Shown piece by piece: positions 18,633-27,727 of a stretch of 64,000 nt of DNA. The translations under genes were made by a program, and so were the position numbers. Below the pieces are notes generated by a model. That model had not been told where the DNA came from and did no database searches. It was given only the letters and a program-made list of their open reading frames with translations. Origin of the DNA: Stenotrophomonas maltophilia. Lineage in GTDB: Bacteria > Pseudomonadota > Gammaproteobacteria > Xanthomonadales > Xanthomonadaceae. The stretch lies in NCBI RefSeq assembly GCF_023518235.1, contig NZ_CP090423.1, forward strand, positions 1,240,001 through 1,304,000. The letters run 5' to 3'. Within the stretch, counting starts at the first letter, position 1; each line of letters begins with the position of its first letter.

Positions 18633-18667
18633 AACGCCCTGGCCCTGCGCTGGGGCGTTTTCGTTTT
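18633..18667 (+). terminator. Intrinsic terminator after receptor 2
   Basis: Hairpin arms AACGCCC and GGGCGTT with a GC-rich loop, followed by TTCGTTTTC, 24 bases after the stop. Confidence 0.72.
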
Positions 18668-18741
18668 CGGGGTATCCGGATATCCAGCCAACGGCGAAGC
18701 CCTTCGGGGTGGTCGCGAGCAGCGCTGGGCTGCGGGGGGTA

Positions 18742-18845
18742 GGCCGGGAGGGTGGGTTGCGCAGGGCACGCCGTGAATACGTCCCTGTAGGCTCGGGCGC
18801 GCCATCCATGGCGCTTACGCCCCTGCGCAACCCACCCTCCCGGCC
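18742..18845. repeat. Long nested inverted repeat, copy A
   Basis: Outer arms of 25 bases (18742-18766 and 18821-18845) are perfect reverse complements. Inside lie a conserved strand ACGCCGTGAATACGTCC and an inner hairpin around CCATCCATGG. At 18891-18905 the right flank has a short CAACAG repeat. Relatives are at 19017, 55782 and 55997. It fills the otherwise gene-free stretch 18609-19337 together with copy B and one GGGGTCAG palindrome. Confidence 0.85.
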
Positions 18846-18916
18846 ACGGACAGTTTCCGTGCGCGTCCACCCCGGATTGAAGAAGGAAGAGCAACAGCAA
18901 CAGCTGCATCGCTTCC

Positions 18917-18957
18917 GGGGTCAGATCCGTTTTCCGCAGGAAAACGGATCTGACCCC
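18917..18957. repeat. GGGGTCAG palindrome, copy 3
   Basis: A 41-base palindrome with arms GGGGTCAGATCCGTTTTCC and GGAAAACGGATCTGACCCC, 19 bases each and perfect, around GCA. It sits between two long inverted repeats. Confidence 0.85.
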
Positions 18958-19016
18958 TCTTTCCACCTGGAAACCCAATGCTCTTGCCGTCCGACGCCGG
19001 GATGTCGAATGGGCCT

Positions 19017-19112
19017 GGTCAGGGTGGGTTGGCGGGGGTGTCCGCGGCATGGATGCCGCGGCCAAGCCCCCAAGTACGGGTTTACGGCGTCCCCCGCCAA
19101 CCCACCCTGGCC
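19017..19112. repeat. Long nested inverted repeat, copy B (opposite orientation)
   Basis: Arms of 22 bases (19017-19038, 19091-19112) with one mismatch enclose the conserved strand, here on the minus strand, and an inner hairpin CCGCGGCATGGATGCCGCGG. To the right, GCTGTTGCTGTTGCTGTTGC (19149-19168) and a CTGCCGCAGGCAG hairpin follow in the same order as beside copies C and D. Confidence 0.85.
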
Positions 19113-19239
19113 AAGCCCTTCTCGCAACCCGTGACCGCCGAGCAACCGCTGTTGCTGTTGCTGTTGCTTCAAAAGCCTGCCGCAGGCAGCGCCGCAGCCG
19201 CCGCTGCAAGGAAACCTGAATACGTTCGGACAACGCACC

Positions 19240-19266
19240 TCAATCCCCCGCCCGCGCGGCCGATAA
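19240..19266 (+). promoter_or_regulatory. FliA (sigma-28) promoter for receptor 3
   Basis: TCAA at 19240-19243, 15 bases, then the exact -10 box GCCGATAA at 19259-19266. The leader to the ATG at 19338 is about 65 bases. Confidence 0.8.
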
Positions 19267-19337
19267 CGGGGTTGTCACCGTGTGTCCTGCCGTGACCGGC
19301 TCGGCGCCGCCCGCCTGCTTCAACCTGGTCCTGCTCG

Positions 19338-21608
19338 ATGAATCTCCTGCATCGCTGGCAACACTACTTCAGCAACCTCTCCGTCCGGCGCAAGCTCAAC
19401 CTGCTGACGCTGCTCATCGCGCTCGGCGTGATCGCGCTGTCGGTGATCGCCGCCCGCATGCAGTACCTGGACCTCACCGAGACCCGCAAGACCGCGCTGA
19501 AGACCCAGGTCGAACTCAGCTACGGCATCCTGCAGCACTACCACCGTCTGGCCACCACCGGCGAGCTCAGCGAAGACGCCGCCAAGGCGGCGGCATTGCA
19601 GGCACTGGAAGTGATGCGCGCCGACAATGATGCGTACTACTTCAACCTCTACGACACCGGCTACCGCCTGCTGATGCATCCGTTCCGCAAGGACCTGGTC
19701 GGCAAGGACATGAAGGACTTCCGCACCGACGATGGCGTGCGCATCTACTACGACCAGGTGGAAGCGGCCAAGGCCGGCGGCGGCTTCGTCAGTTACCGCT
19801 GGGCCAAGCCGGGCAGCAAGGGAGAGGTCGAGAAGGTCGCCTACGCCGGCCTGTTCGCGCCCTGGAACTGGGTGGTCAGCAGCGGCGTCTACCTGGACGA
19901 CGTGCAGAAGCAGGCGCTGGTGTTCACCGCCATCATGGCCGTCGCCGGCGGCGTGCTGGTGTTGATCGTGCTGGCGCTGAGCTGGGTCATCGGCAATCGC
20001 ATCGCGCGCCCGCTGAAGCAGGCCACCGCCGTCGCCGAAGGCATCGCCCGTGGCAAGCTGGACAGCCACATCGGCCCGCAGCCGCACGACGAGCCGGGCC
20101 GCCTGCTGGAGGCCATGTCGGGCATGCAGCAGCAGTTGCACGCGGTCATCAACGGCCAGCGTGAGATGGCCCGTCGGCACGAGAGTGGCGAGTTGAGCTA
20201 CCGCATCGACGCGCGCGCCTTCCCAGGTGAGTATGGCCTGATGGTGCAGGAGACCAACGCCCTGGTCGGCAGCCACGTGCAGACCCTGCACGATGTGCTG
20301 GACGTGGTGCAGCAATACGCCGTCGGCGACCTCAGCCGCGACATCGCGCGCTATCCGGGCGAGAAGGCGGCGATGACCACCACCGTCGATACGGTCAAGG
20401 CCAACCTCGGCCGCATCAACGCCGAGATCAAGCAGCTGGCCAGTGCCGCTGCCGAAGGCGATTTCAGCCGCCGAGGCGATGCGCAGCGCTTCGATCACGA
20501 TTTCCGCCTCATGCTGGAAAACCTCAACGCGATGATGGCGGTCAGCGATGACAACCTCGGCAAGCTCTCGCAGCTGCTGTCGGCCATCGCCGAGGGCGAC
20601 CTGACTGCACGCATGCACGGTGACTACCAGGGCGTGTTTGCGCGCATGCGTGACGACGCCAACGCCACCGTCGCGCAGCTGACCCAGATCGTCGGCCAGA
20701 TCCAGGCCAGCGCCTCCAGCATCACCCTGGCCGCCGGCGAAATCGCCTCCGGCAACAGCGACCTGTCGCGCCGCACCGAGCAGCAGGCCGCCAACCTGGA
20801 AGAGACCGCTGCGTCGATGGAGGAACTGACCTCCACCGTGCGCCAGAACGCCGAACACGCCCGCCAGGCCAACCAGCTCGCCATCGGCGCCCATGGCGTT
20901 GCCTCGCAGGGTGGCGAGGTGGTCGGCCAGGTGGTCACCACCATGTCGGCCATTGAAGCCTCTTCGAAGAAGATCGCCGAGATCATCAGCGTCATCGACG
21001 GCATCGCCTTCCAGACCAACATCCTGGCGCTGAACGCCGCCGTGGAAGCTGCGCGTGCCGGTGAACAGGGCCGTGGCTTTGCCGTGGTTGCCAGCGAAGT
21101 GCGCACCCTCGCCCAGCGCTCGGCCGCCGCCGCCAAGGAGATCAAGGGCCTGATCGACGATTCGGTCGGCAAGGTCGCCGAAGGCTCCAGTCTGGTCCAT
21201 CAGGCCGGCAGCACCATGGGCGAGATCGTCGCCTCGGTGCAGCGCGTGACCGACATCATGGCCGAGATCTCCGCCGCCTCGCAGGAACAGAGCGCCGGCA
21301 TCGAGCAGGTCAACCAGACCGTGGTGCAGATGGACGAGACCACCCAGCAGAACGCTGCACTGGTGGAGGAAGCCACCGCTGCGGCACGCGCGATGGAAGA
21401 CCAGGCTGCACAACTGGCCGACGCCGTGGCGATCTTCCGCCTCGACAACCAGGTCTCCGCTGCAGTGAAGGCGGTTGCCGCACGCGTGGAGCCACCGCGT
21501 ATCACCACCGTGGCACGTCCGCAGCCGACCAGCACGCCCGCGCCGGTCCGTCGCAGCAGCAACGCCAGCACCTTCGTCGCCAGCGACAGCGACTGGCAGG
21601 AATTCTGA
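19338..21608 (+). CDS. Methyl-accepting chemotaxis protein 3 (single-Cache sensor)
   Basis: A 756-residue receptor. The N-terminal membrane helix ([20 protein letters not shown]) is followed by a periplasmic domain of about 150 residues that looks like an sCache_2 sensor: [24 protein letters not shown], then [14 protein letters not shown] just before helix 2 ([20 protein letters not shown]). Such domains often bind small organic acids. HAMP segments and the standard signalling hairpin follow, and the tail ends in SDWQEF. Its signalling half matches receptor 1 almost base for base. The start has no clear Shine-Dalgarno signal, so the exact initiation site is less certain. Confidence 0.92.
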   Translation: MNLLHRWQHYFSNLSVRRKLNLLTLLIALGVIALSVIAARMQYLDLTETRKTALKTQVELSYGILQHYHRLATTGELSEDAAKAAALQALEVMRADNDAYYFNLYDTGYRLLMHPFRKDLVGKDMKDFRTDDGVRIYYDQVEAAKAGGGFVSYRWAKPGSKGEVEKVAYAGLFAPWNWVVSSGVYLDDVQKQALVFTAIMAVAGGVLVLIVLALSWVIGNRIARPLKQATAVAEGIARGKLDSHIGPQPHDEPGRLLEAMSGMQQQLHAVINGQREMARRHESGELSYRIDARAFPGEYGLMVQETNALVGSHVQTLHDVLDVVQQYAVGDLSRDIARYPGEKAAMTTTVDTVKANLGRINAEIKQLASAAAEGDFSRRGDAQRFDHDFRLMLENLNAMMAVSDDNLGKLSQLLSAIAEGDLTARMHGDYQGVFARMRDDANATVAQLTQIVGQIQASASSITLAAGEIASGNSDLSRRTEQQAANLEETAASMEELTSTVRQNAEHARQANQLAIGAHGVASQGGEVVGQVVTTMSAIEASSKKIAEIISVIDGIAFQTNILALNAAVEAARAGEQGRGFAVVASEVRTLAQRSAAAAKEIKGLIDDSVGKVAEGSSLVHQAGSTMGEIVASVQRVTDIMAEISAASQEQSAGIEQVNQTVVQMDETTQQNAALVEEATAAARAMEDQAAQLADAVAIFRLDNQVSAAVKAVAARVEPPRITTVARPQPTSTPAPVRRSSNASTFVASDSDWQEF

Positions 21609-21645
21609 GACCCACCCGCGGTGGCTGCGGCCACCGCCCTCGCCG

Positions 21646-22515
21646 ATGGACACGTCCCCCGTGCAAAGTCCTACTCCCATCGTCACCGGCCCACGCGAAT
21701 TCGAGTTCGCCGACCGTGATTTCCGCCGTGTCTGCGACCTGATCTACCAGCGCGTGGGCATCGCCCTCGCCCCAGCCAAACGCGACATGGTGTATGGCCG
21801 TCTGTCGCGCCGCCTGCGCACGCTGGGCATGCGCAGCTTCCAGCAGTACCTGGATCATCTGGAACAGGACGACGGCGACGAGTGGCAGGCGTTCACCAAC
21901 GCGCTGACCACCAACCTGACCTCGTTCTTCCGCGAGCCGCATCACTTCGACAAGCTGCGCGAAGAACTGCAGCAGCGCTCCAGCCGCTCGCCGCTGCTGC
22001 TGTGGTCCTGCGCGGCGTCCACCGGCGAAGAACCGTACTCGATGGCGATCACCGCCTGTGAAGCGTTCGGCACGCTGAAGCCACCGGTGCGCATCGTCGC
22101 CACCGATGTCGATACCCAGGTGCTGGCCACCGCTGGCCGTGGTGTCTACAACATCGATCGGGTCGCCAATCTCGATCCGGACCTGCGTCGACGCTACTTC
22201 CAGCGCGGCAGCGGCCCCAACGAAGGCCAGTGCCGGGTACTGCCGGCGCTGCGCGAACTGATCGAATTCCGTCCGTTGAACCTGCTCGCTCCGCGCTACG
22301 ACGTCGGCGGCCCGTTCGACGCGCTGTTCTGCCGCAACGTGATGATCTACTTCGACAAGCCGACCCAGCGCGCCATCCTCGGACGGCTGGTGCAGCACCT
22401 GGCTGAAGACGGCCTGCTCTACACCGGCCACTCGGAGAACTACCTGCACGCCGCCGACCTGATCCAGCCCTGCGGACGCACCTTGTATCGCCGTGCTGCG
22501 AGGGCCGGCGCATGA
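21646..22515 (+). CDS. cheR: CheR, receptor methyltransferase
   Basis: A 289-residue SAM-dependent methyltransferase that methylates receptor glutamates. The N-terminal helical domain ([19 protein letters not shown]) is followed by the SAM-binding fold with [40 protein letters not shown], and [14 protein letters not shown] near the end. I start at the ATG at 21646, right before the conserved domain; translation further upstream would run into the receptor 3 tail. It is 37 bp after receptor 3 and overlaps cheD by 4 bp, so receptor and modification genes probably share a transcript. Confidence 0.95.
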   Translation: MDTSPVQSPTPIVTGPREFEFADRDFRRVCDLIYQRVGIALAPAKRDMVYGRLSRRLRTLGMRSFQQYLDHLEQDDGDEWQAFTNALTTNLTSFFREPHHFDKLREELQQRSSRSPLLLWSCAASTGEEPYSMAITACEAFGTLKPPVRIVATDVDTQVLATAGRGVYNIDRVANLDPDLRRRYFQRGSGPNEGQCRVLPALRELIEFRPLNLLAPRYDVGGPFDALFCRNVMIYFDKPTQRAILGRLVQHLAEDGLLYTGHSENYLHAADLIQPCGRTLYRRAARAGA

Positions 22516-23108
22516 ACGCCTCGCTGCGTACCGACGATGTGATGCGCTACCAGGACGCGCGTTTCCAGACCATCGCCGCCAAACTGCTGCCGACCCAGTA
22601 CCTGGTGGTCGATGACACCACCGCGCTGACCACCACGCTGGGTTCCTGCGTGGCCGCCTGCCTGCGCGACCCGGTGCTGAAGATCGGCGGCATGAACCAC
22701 TTCCTGCTGCCCGAAGGCAATGCCGGCGATGGCGCACCGGCGCGCTATGGCAGCTATGCGATGGAGCTGCTGATCAACGACATGCTCAAGCGCGGCGCGC
22801 ACCGCAAGCGCATCGAAGCCAAGGTGTTCGGCGGCGCCAACGTGCTCAAGGGCTTCACCAGCAACCCGGTCGGCACACGCAACGCCGAGTTCGTGCGCCA
22901 GTACCTGCAGGCCGAGCACATCCCGATCATCGCCGAGGACCTGTGCGGCATCCATCCGCGCAAGATCTGGTTCTTCGCCGATACCGGCCGCGTGGTGGTG
23001 CAGCGCTTGCCGCATGCCCATGAGGCCGAAGTGGCCGCCACCGAATCGGCGGTACGTGCACGCCTGTCCAAGGCCCCGGTCACCGGCGGCGTGGAGTTGT
23101 TCGAATGA
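22512..23108 (+). CDS. cheD: CheD, receptor glutamine deamidase
   Basis: A 198-residue cytoplasmic deamidase that converts receptor Gln to Glu and can modulate CheC or CheB pathways. The active-site region is visible: [29 protein letters not shown] has the catalytic Cys and His in the expected order, with a Thr segment further on ([20 protein letters not shown]). It overlaps both cheR (ATGA at 22512) and cheB (ATGA at 23105). No cheC is present, as in most proteobacterial clusters of this kind. Confidence 0.94.
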   Translation: MNASLRTDDVMRYQDARFQTIAAKLLPTQYLVVDDTTALTTTLGSCVAACLRDPVLKIGGMNHFLLPEGNAGDGAPARYGSYAMELLINDMLKRGAHRKRIEAKVFGGANVLKGFTSNPVGTRNAEFVRQYLQAEHIPIIAEDLCGIHPRKIWFFADTGRVVVQRLPHAHEAEVAATESAVRARLSKAPVTGGVELFE

Positions 23109-24178
23109 CCCTGACCGGCAACGCCCCCTGCCGGGTCCTGATCGTCGACGACTCCGCCGTCGTGCGCCAGATGCTCACCGAGATCCTGTCCAGCGATCCG
23201 ACCATCGACGTGGTCGGTACCGCCGCCGACCCGTTGCTGGCGCGCGAGAAGATCAAGCGCCTGGCACCGGACGTGATCACCCTGGACGTGGAAATGCCGC
23301 GCATGGACGGGCTGGCGTTCCTGGAAAACCTGATGCGCCTGCATCCCCTGCCAGTGGTGATGATCTCCTCGCTGACCGAGCGTGGCGCCGACACCACGCT
23401 GCAGGCGCTGGCGCTGGGCGCGGTGGATTTCGTATCCAAGCCCAAGCTTGATGTGGCGCGCGGCCTGCAGGGCTACGCCGATGAGATCATCGCCAAGGTG
23501 AAGATGGCGGCGCGCTCGCGGGTGCGCCCGCTGATGCGCAGCAGCGCACCGAAGCTCACGCTAGAAGCCGCCCCGGCAATGCGTCCGGCCGCACCGCAGT
23601 TCCGTACCACCGACCGCCTGATTGCAATCGGCTCCTCGGCCGGTGGCACCGAAGCCCTGCGCGTGGTGCTGGAAGGCATGCCAGCCGATGCGCCAGCGGT
23701 GGTGATGACCCAGCACCTGCCCGCCAGCTTCAGCACGGCCTTTGCCGAGCGCCTGGACCGCCACTCGGCGATGGCCGTGCGCGAAGCCAGTGACGGCGAA
23801 GCGGTGCTGCCCGGCCACGCCTACCTGCCGCCGGGTGGCAAGCACCTGCGCATCATCCGCGACGGTGCACGCTGGCGCTGCCGGGTCGACGACGGCCCGG
23901 CGGTGAACCGGCACAAGCCTGCGGTGGACGTGCTGTTCCGTTCAGTCGCGCAGAGCGCCGGCGGCAATGCGATCGGCGCCATCCTCACCGGCATGGGTGA
24001 CGACGGCGCACGCGGCCTGCTGGAAATGCGCCAGGCTGGCGCGCCGACCCTGGTGCAGGACGAGGCCACCAGCGTGGTCTGGGGCATGCCCGGCGCCGCG
24101 TTCAAGCTGGGTGCGGCCCAGGAGCAGGTGCCGCTGGAGCGCATTGCCGAACGCCTGCTCGCCCTCGCCCGCGGCTGA
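23105..24178 (+). CDS. cheB: CheB, receptor methylesterase
   Basis: A 357-residue two-domain response regulator. The receiver (residues 1-120) has the phospho-Asp in [13 protein letters not shown]. The C-terminal methylesterase (from about 170) has the catalytic Ser in [11 protein letters not shown], His in MTQHLPASF and Asp in [11 protein letters not shown]. Phosphorylated by CheA, it removes receptor methyl groups and so resets sensitivity. In Pseudomonas cheB sits between cheA and motC; here it is absent there and present only at the end of the receptor block, so it must serve both kinases if both are active. Confidence 0.95.
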   Translation: MTLTGNAPCRVLIVDDSAVVRQMLTEILSSDPTIDVVGTAADPLLAREKIKRLAPDVITLDVEMPRMDGLAFLENLMRLHPLPVVMISSLTERGADTTLQALALGAVDFVSKPKLDVARGLQGYADEIIAKVKMAARSRVRPLMRSSAPKLTLEAAPAMRPAAPQFRTTDRLIAIGSSAGGTEALRVVLEGMPADAPAVVMTQHLPASFSTAFAERLDRHSAMAVREASDGEAVLPGHAYLPPGGKHLRIIRDGARWRCRVDDGPAVNRHKPAVDVLFRSVAQSAGGNAIGAILTGMGDDGARGLLEMRQAGAPTLVQDEATSVVWGMPGAAFKLGAAQEQVPLERIAERLLALARG

Positions 24179-24188
24179 TGGGACCGTT

Positions 24189-24257
24189 GTAGAGTCGAGC
24201 CACGCTCGACTCATCACGCATCGCGCGAACAGCAGCCGAGCGTAGGCTCGGCTCTAC
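24189..24257. repeat. SMAG repeat pair
   Basis: GTAGAGTCGAGCCACGCTCGACTC and, inverted, AGCCGAGCGTAGGCTCGGCTCTAC face each other with the GTAG boxes outermost, directly after cheB. Confidence 0.88.
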
Positions 24258-24315
24258 AGGCCATCACGCAGCAGAATATCCCCGGCTCTCACGGGGGTTG
24301 CTCGTTTCAACGCGC

Positions 24316-24338
24316 TGCCGGCCAGCGGCCGGCACTAC
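24316..24338. repeat. SMAG single hairpin
   Basis: TGCCGGCCAGCGGCCGGCA plus CTAC, the same 23 bases as at 14989-15011. Confidence 0.85.
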
Positions 24339-24356
24339 CGCGCATCGTCGTCCCAC

Positions 24357-24389
24357 AAAAAACCCCCGGCGCGAGCCGGGGGTTTTTCG
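24357..24389. terminator. Bidirectional terminator between cheB and acnB
   Basis: AAAACCCCCGGC, GCGA loop, GCCGGGGGTTTTT: a strong stem with A and T runs on the two sides, able to end both the chemotaxis transcript and acnB. Confidence 0.9.
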
Positions 24390-24397
24390 TTACCGCA

Positions 24398-26989
24398 TCA
24401 GGCAGCGACCGTCTTGGCCACGTCCTGGTACTCCTCGATCTGGTCGAAGTTCATGTAGCGGTAGATCTCGGCGCCGCTGGCAGCGATCACGCCGATATCG
24501 GCCATGTACTCTTCCTTGGTCGGGATGCGGCCCAGACGCGAGCAGATCGCGGCCAGTTCGGCCGAACCCAGGTACACATTGGTGTTGCGGCCCAGACGGT
24601 TCGGGAAGTTGCGGGTCGAGGTCGACATCGCAGTGGAGCCTTCGCGGATCTGCGCCTGGTTGCCCATGCACAGCGAGCAGCCCGGCATTTCCATGCGTGC
24701 ACCGGTAGCGCCGAAGGTGCCGTACACGCCTTCCTTGGTCAGCTCCGAAGCATCCATCTTGGTCGGCGGGGCCACCCACAGGCGGGTCGGCAGGTCACGC
24801 TTGCCGTCCAGCAGCTTGGCCGCGGCGCGGAAGTGGCCGATGTTGGTCATGCACGAACCGATGAACACTTCGTCGATCTTGGCGCCGGCCACTTCGGACA
24901 GGGTCTTCACGTCGTCCGGATCGTTCGGGCAGGCCACGATCGGCTCGTGGATGTCGGCCAGGTCGATCTCGATGACGGCAGCGTATTCGGCGTCGGCATC
25001 CGGCTCCAGCAGTTCCGGGTTGGCCAGCCACGCTTCCATCTTCTCGATACGGCGCTGCAGCGAACGCGGATCCTGGTAACCCTCGGCAATCATCCACTTC
25101 AGCAGGGTGATGTTGCTGGTCAGGTACTCGATGATCGGTTCCTTGTTCAGGCGCACCGAGCAACCGGCAGCCGAACGCTCGGCCGACGCGTCGGACAGTT
25201 CGAACGCCTGTTCGACCTTCAGTTCCGGCAGACCTTCGATTTCCAGGATACGGCCGGAGAAGATGTTCTTCTTGCCAGCCTTGGCCACGGTCAGCAGGCC
25301 CGACTTGATAGCGTACAGCGGAATGGCATTGACCAGATCACGCAGGGTCACGCCCGGCTGCATCTTGCCCTTGAAGCGCACCAGCACCGACTCCGGCATG
25401 TCCAGCGGCATCACGCCGGTAGCCGCGGCGAAGGCGACCAGGCCCGAACCAGCCGGGAACGAAATGCCGACCGGGAAACGGGTGTGCGAGTCACCACCGG
25501 TACCGACGGTGTCCGGGAGCAGCATGCGGTTGAGCCAGCTGTGGATCACGCCGTCGCCCGGGCGCAGCGAGATGCCGCCACGGGTGGAGATGAACTCCGG
25601 CAGGGTGTGGTGGGTCTTCACGTCCACCGGCTTCGGGTAGGCGGCGGTGTGGCAGAACGACTGCATCACCAGGTCGGCCGAGAAGCCCAGGCAGGCCAGG
25701 TCCTTCAGCTCGTCGCGGGTCATCGGGCCGGTGGTGTCCTGCGAGCCGACCGAGGTCATCTTCGGTTCGCAGTAGGTGCCCGGGCGCATGCCCTGGCCTT
25801 CCGGCAGGCCACAGGCGCGGCCAACCATCTTCTGCGCCAGCGAGAAGCCCTTGCCGGTGTCAGCCGGCTGCACCGGCAGGCGGAACAGGTCGGTCGGGGC
25901 CAGGCCCAGCGCTTCACGCGCCTTGCCGGTCAGGCCGCGGCCGATGATCAGCGGAATGCGGCCACCGGCACGCACTTCGTCGAACAGCACGTCGGACTTG
26001 ACCTGGAACTCGGCGATCACTTCACCGTTCTTCAGCGCCTTGCCTTCGTACGGACGCAGCTCGACCACATCGCCGTGCTCCATCTTCGACACGTCCAGCT
26101 CGATCGGCAGCGCGCCGGCATCTTCCATGGTGTTGTAGAAGATCGGGGCGATCTTCGAACCCAGGCAGACGCCACCGGCGCGCTTGTTCGGGATGAACGG
26201 AATGTCATCGCCGGTCCACCACAGCACGCTGTTGGTAGCCGACTTGCGCGAGGAACCGGTGCCGACCACATCGCCGACATAGGCGACCAGGTGGCCCTTG
26301 TCCTTCAGGTCGAGGATCTGCTGGATCGGGCCGCGCTTGCCGTCTTCTTCCGGGGTGAACGGCGCGTCGTCGCGCTTGTTCTTCAGCATCGCCAGGGCGT
26401 GCATCGGGATGTCCGGGCGGGTGGTTGCGTCCGGCGCCGGGGACAGGTCGTCGGTATTGGTCTCGCCCGGCACCTTGAACACGGTGACGGTCAGGCTCTG
26501 CGGCACTTCCGGGTTGCTGGTGAACCACTCGGCATCGGCCCAGCTCTGCAGCACGGCCTGGGCGTTGGCGTTGCCGGCCTTGGCCTTTTCCTGCACATCG
26601 TGGAAGGCATCGAAGACCAGCAGGGTCTTCTTCAGGCCATTGGCGGCGATGGTGCCGACACTGGCATCGTCCAGCAGCTGCACCAGCGGGGCCACGTTGT
26701 AACCGCCGAGCATGGTGCCCAGCAGTTCGGTGGCGCGCTCGCGGCTGATCAGCGGGTTCTGCTCGCTGCCCAGCGCGATCGCGGCCAGGTACGAGGCCTT
26801 GACCTTGGCTGCGTCATCGACGCCGGCCGGCACGCGGTGGGTCAGCAGGTCGAGCAGGAACTCGGCCTCGCCCTGCGGCGGGTTCTTCAGCAGTTCGATG
26901 ACATCGGCCGTCTGCTGCGCGCTCAGCGGCAGCGGCGGGATGCCAAGCGCAGCGCGCTCGGCGACGTGGTGGCGGTAGGCTTCCAACAT
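24398..26989 (-). CDS. acnB: AcnB, aconitate hydratase B
   Basis: An 863-residue [4Fe-4S] enzyme interconverting citrate and isocitrate in the TCA cycle. The AcnB-specific N-terminal HEAT-like region ([21 protein letters not shown]) is followed by the swivel domain and the cluster-binding domains. Cysteines stand in [17 protein letters not shown] and in [11 protein letters not shown], with the active-site segment [15 protein letters not shown] lies five bases before the ATG. It is 43 bp downstream of vapC on the same strand. E. coli AcnB also binds mRNA when its cluster is lost. In Xanthomonas an aconitase named RpfA belongs to the rpf region; which of the two here corresponds is not decided by sequence inspection. 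Confidence 0.97.
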   Translation of the reverse strand: MLEAYRHHVAERAALGIPPLPLSAQQTADVIELLKNPPQGEAEFLLDLLTHRVPAGVDDAAKVKASYLAAIALGSEQNPLISRERATELLGTMLGGYNVAPLVQLLDDASVGTIAANGLKKTLLVFDAFHDVQEKAKAGNANAQAVLQSWADAEWFTSNPEVPQSLTVTVFKVPGETNTDDLSPAPDATTRPDIPMHALAMLKNKRDDAPFTPEEDGKRGPIQQILDLKDKGHLVAYVGDVVGTGSSRKSATNSVLWWTGDDIPFIPNKRAGGVCLGSKIAPIFYNTMEDAGALPIELDVSKMEHGDVVELRPYEGKALKNGEVIAEFQVKSDVLFDEVRAGGRIPLIIGRGLTGKAREALGLAPTDLFRLPVQPADTGKGFSLAQKMVGRACGLPEGQGMRPGTYCEPKMTSVGSQDTTGPMTRDELKDLACLGFSADLVMQSFCHTAAYPKPVDVKTHHTLPEFISTRGGISLRPGDGVIHSWLNRMLLPDTVGTGGDSHTRFPVGISFPAGSGLVAFAAATGVMPLDMPESVLVRFKGKMQPGVTLRDLVNAIPLYAIKSGLLTVAKAGKKNIFSGRILEIEGLPELKVEQAFELSDASAERSAAGCSVRLNKEPIIEYLTSNITLLKWMIAEGYQDPRSLQRRIEKMEAWLANPELLEPDADAEYAAVIEIDLADIHEPIVACPNDPDDVKTLSEVAGAKIDEVFIGSCMTNIGHFRAAAKLLDGKRDLPTRLWVAPPTKMDASELTKEGVYGTFGATGARMEMPGCSLCMGNQAQIREGSTAMSTSTRNFPNRLGRNTNVYLGSAELAAICSRLGRIPTKEEYMADIGVIAASGAEIYRYMNFDQIEEYQDVAKTVAA

Positions 26990-27032
26990 GACAACTCCCG
27001 GGTAATGCGTAGGTTGAAAAAACAGAGTGGGC

Positions 27033-27434
27033 TCAGGCTTGCGGCACGATCAGCTTCAGGCCCTTGAAGTAGTCGCGGTAGAACGTGTCGTTCCAGGTGA
27101 TCAGGCCATCGCACTGCAGCAGTGCGTGAGCGCCGACCATGAATTCGTCCAGGCTGCGGCGGCTGCCGCTGCGCTGGCGGTGACGGCGGTGCATCTCGCC
27201 GGCGCGCAGCGCCGACTTGGCCTCCATCGGGTTGAAGTGCACGCCCATTTCTTCCAGCGCTTCGAGCACTTCGGCGCCGCCGCGCAGCGATGCGCAGACT
27301 TCGGCCAGGGTCGCGCCGCAGACCACCACGCGGCCACCCACCAGGCTCTGGCGCAGGATGGCTTCCACCGCATCGGCCTGCGGGCCATTGCTGAGCAGTT
27401 CAACCAGCACCGGCGAATCGACGGCGATCATCAC
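27033..27434 (-). CDS. vapC: VapC-type PIN-domain toxin
   Basis: A 133-residue PIN-domain ribonuclease. The acidic active site is visible: Asp in [13 protein letters not shown], Glu/Asp in the middle region, and [30 protein letters not shown], which carries the last conserved acidic residues. It starts three bases after the vapB stop, so the pair is translationally coupled. VapC toxins cut tRNA or rRNA; the target cannot be told from sequence. It lies directly upstream of acnB on the same strand. Confidence 0.88.
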   Translation of the reverse strand: MMIAVDSPVLVELLSNGPQADAVEAILRQSLVGGRVVVCGATLAEVCASLRGGAEVLEALEEMGVHFNPMEAKSALRAGEMHRRHRQRSGSRRSLDEFMVGAHALLQCDGLITWNDTFYRDYFKGLKLIVPQA

Positions 27435-27437
27435 CGG

Positions 27438-27662
27438 TCAGTCCTCGTCGCGCACCGAACGCACGGCCGCCTCGGACGATTCGAAACCATCCAGCGCGAA
27501 CTTGCCGCGCGCCCGTGAGATGGCATCGTCAACACTCTTGCGCAGGATGATGCGGCTGCCGTCCAGCTCGACCTTCAGCAGCGTGCCCTTGGTCAGGCCG
27601 AGGGCATCACGTACCGCCTTGGGCAGGGTGATCTGTCCGCGTTCTGCAACAGTGGCTTCCAT
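27438..27662 (-). CDS. vapB: VapB-type AbrB/MazE-fold antitoxin
   Basis: A 74-residue antitoxin with an N-terminal swapped-hairpin (AbrB) DNA-binding domain (ATVAERGQITLPKAVRDALGL, GTLLKVELDGSRIILRK). Its acidic C-terminal tail (SEAAVRSVRDED) should wrap the toxin. I use the ATG at 27662, which has a GAGGG signal upstream; a GTG at 27686 would add eight residues with no domain function. It is expected to repress its own promoter, which contains three GGTATG half-sites. Confidence 0.88.
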   Translation of the reverse strand: MEATVAERGQITLPKAVRDALGLTKGTLLKVELDGSRIILRKSVDDAISRARGKFALDGFESSEAAVRSVRDED

Positions 27663-27677
27663 CGGTAGGCCCTCTTC

Positions 27678-27714
27678 GGTATGCACGAATTATACATACC
27701 AAAGGGTCCATACC
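27678..27714 (-). promoter_or_regulatory. vapBC promoter and operator
   Basis: On the minus strand TATAAT (a perfect -10) lies between half-sites. GGTATG at 27678-27683 faces CATACC at 27695-27700, and a further CATACC is at 27709-27714. The inverted repeat covers the -10 box, as expected for autorepression by VapB. Confidence 0.7.
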
Positions 27715-27727
27715 GCCAGTCACGTAC

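Noticed and set aside
19149..19168. CTGTTG tandem hexamers as a possible coding or CRISPR-like repeat
   Set aside because: Only three units without spacers and no gene; the tract recurs beside the long inverted repeats and belongs to that composite element.
24833..27067. A 744-codon + strand frame opposite acnB and vapC
   Set aside because: It is antisense to acnB, which has all cluster cysteines; the + frame is a GC-driven shadow.
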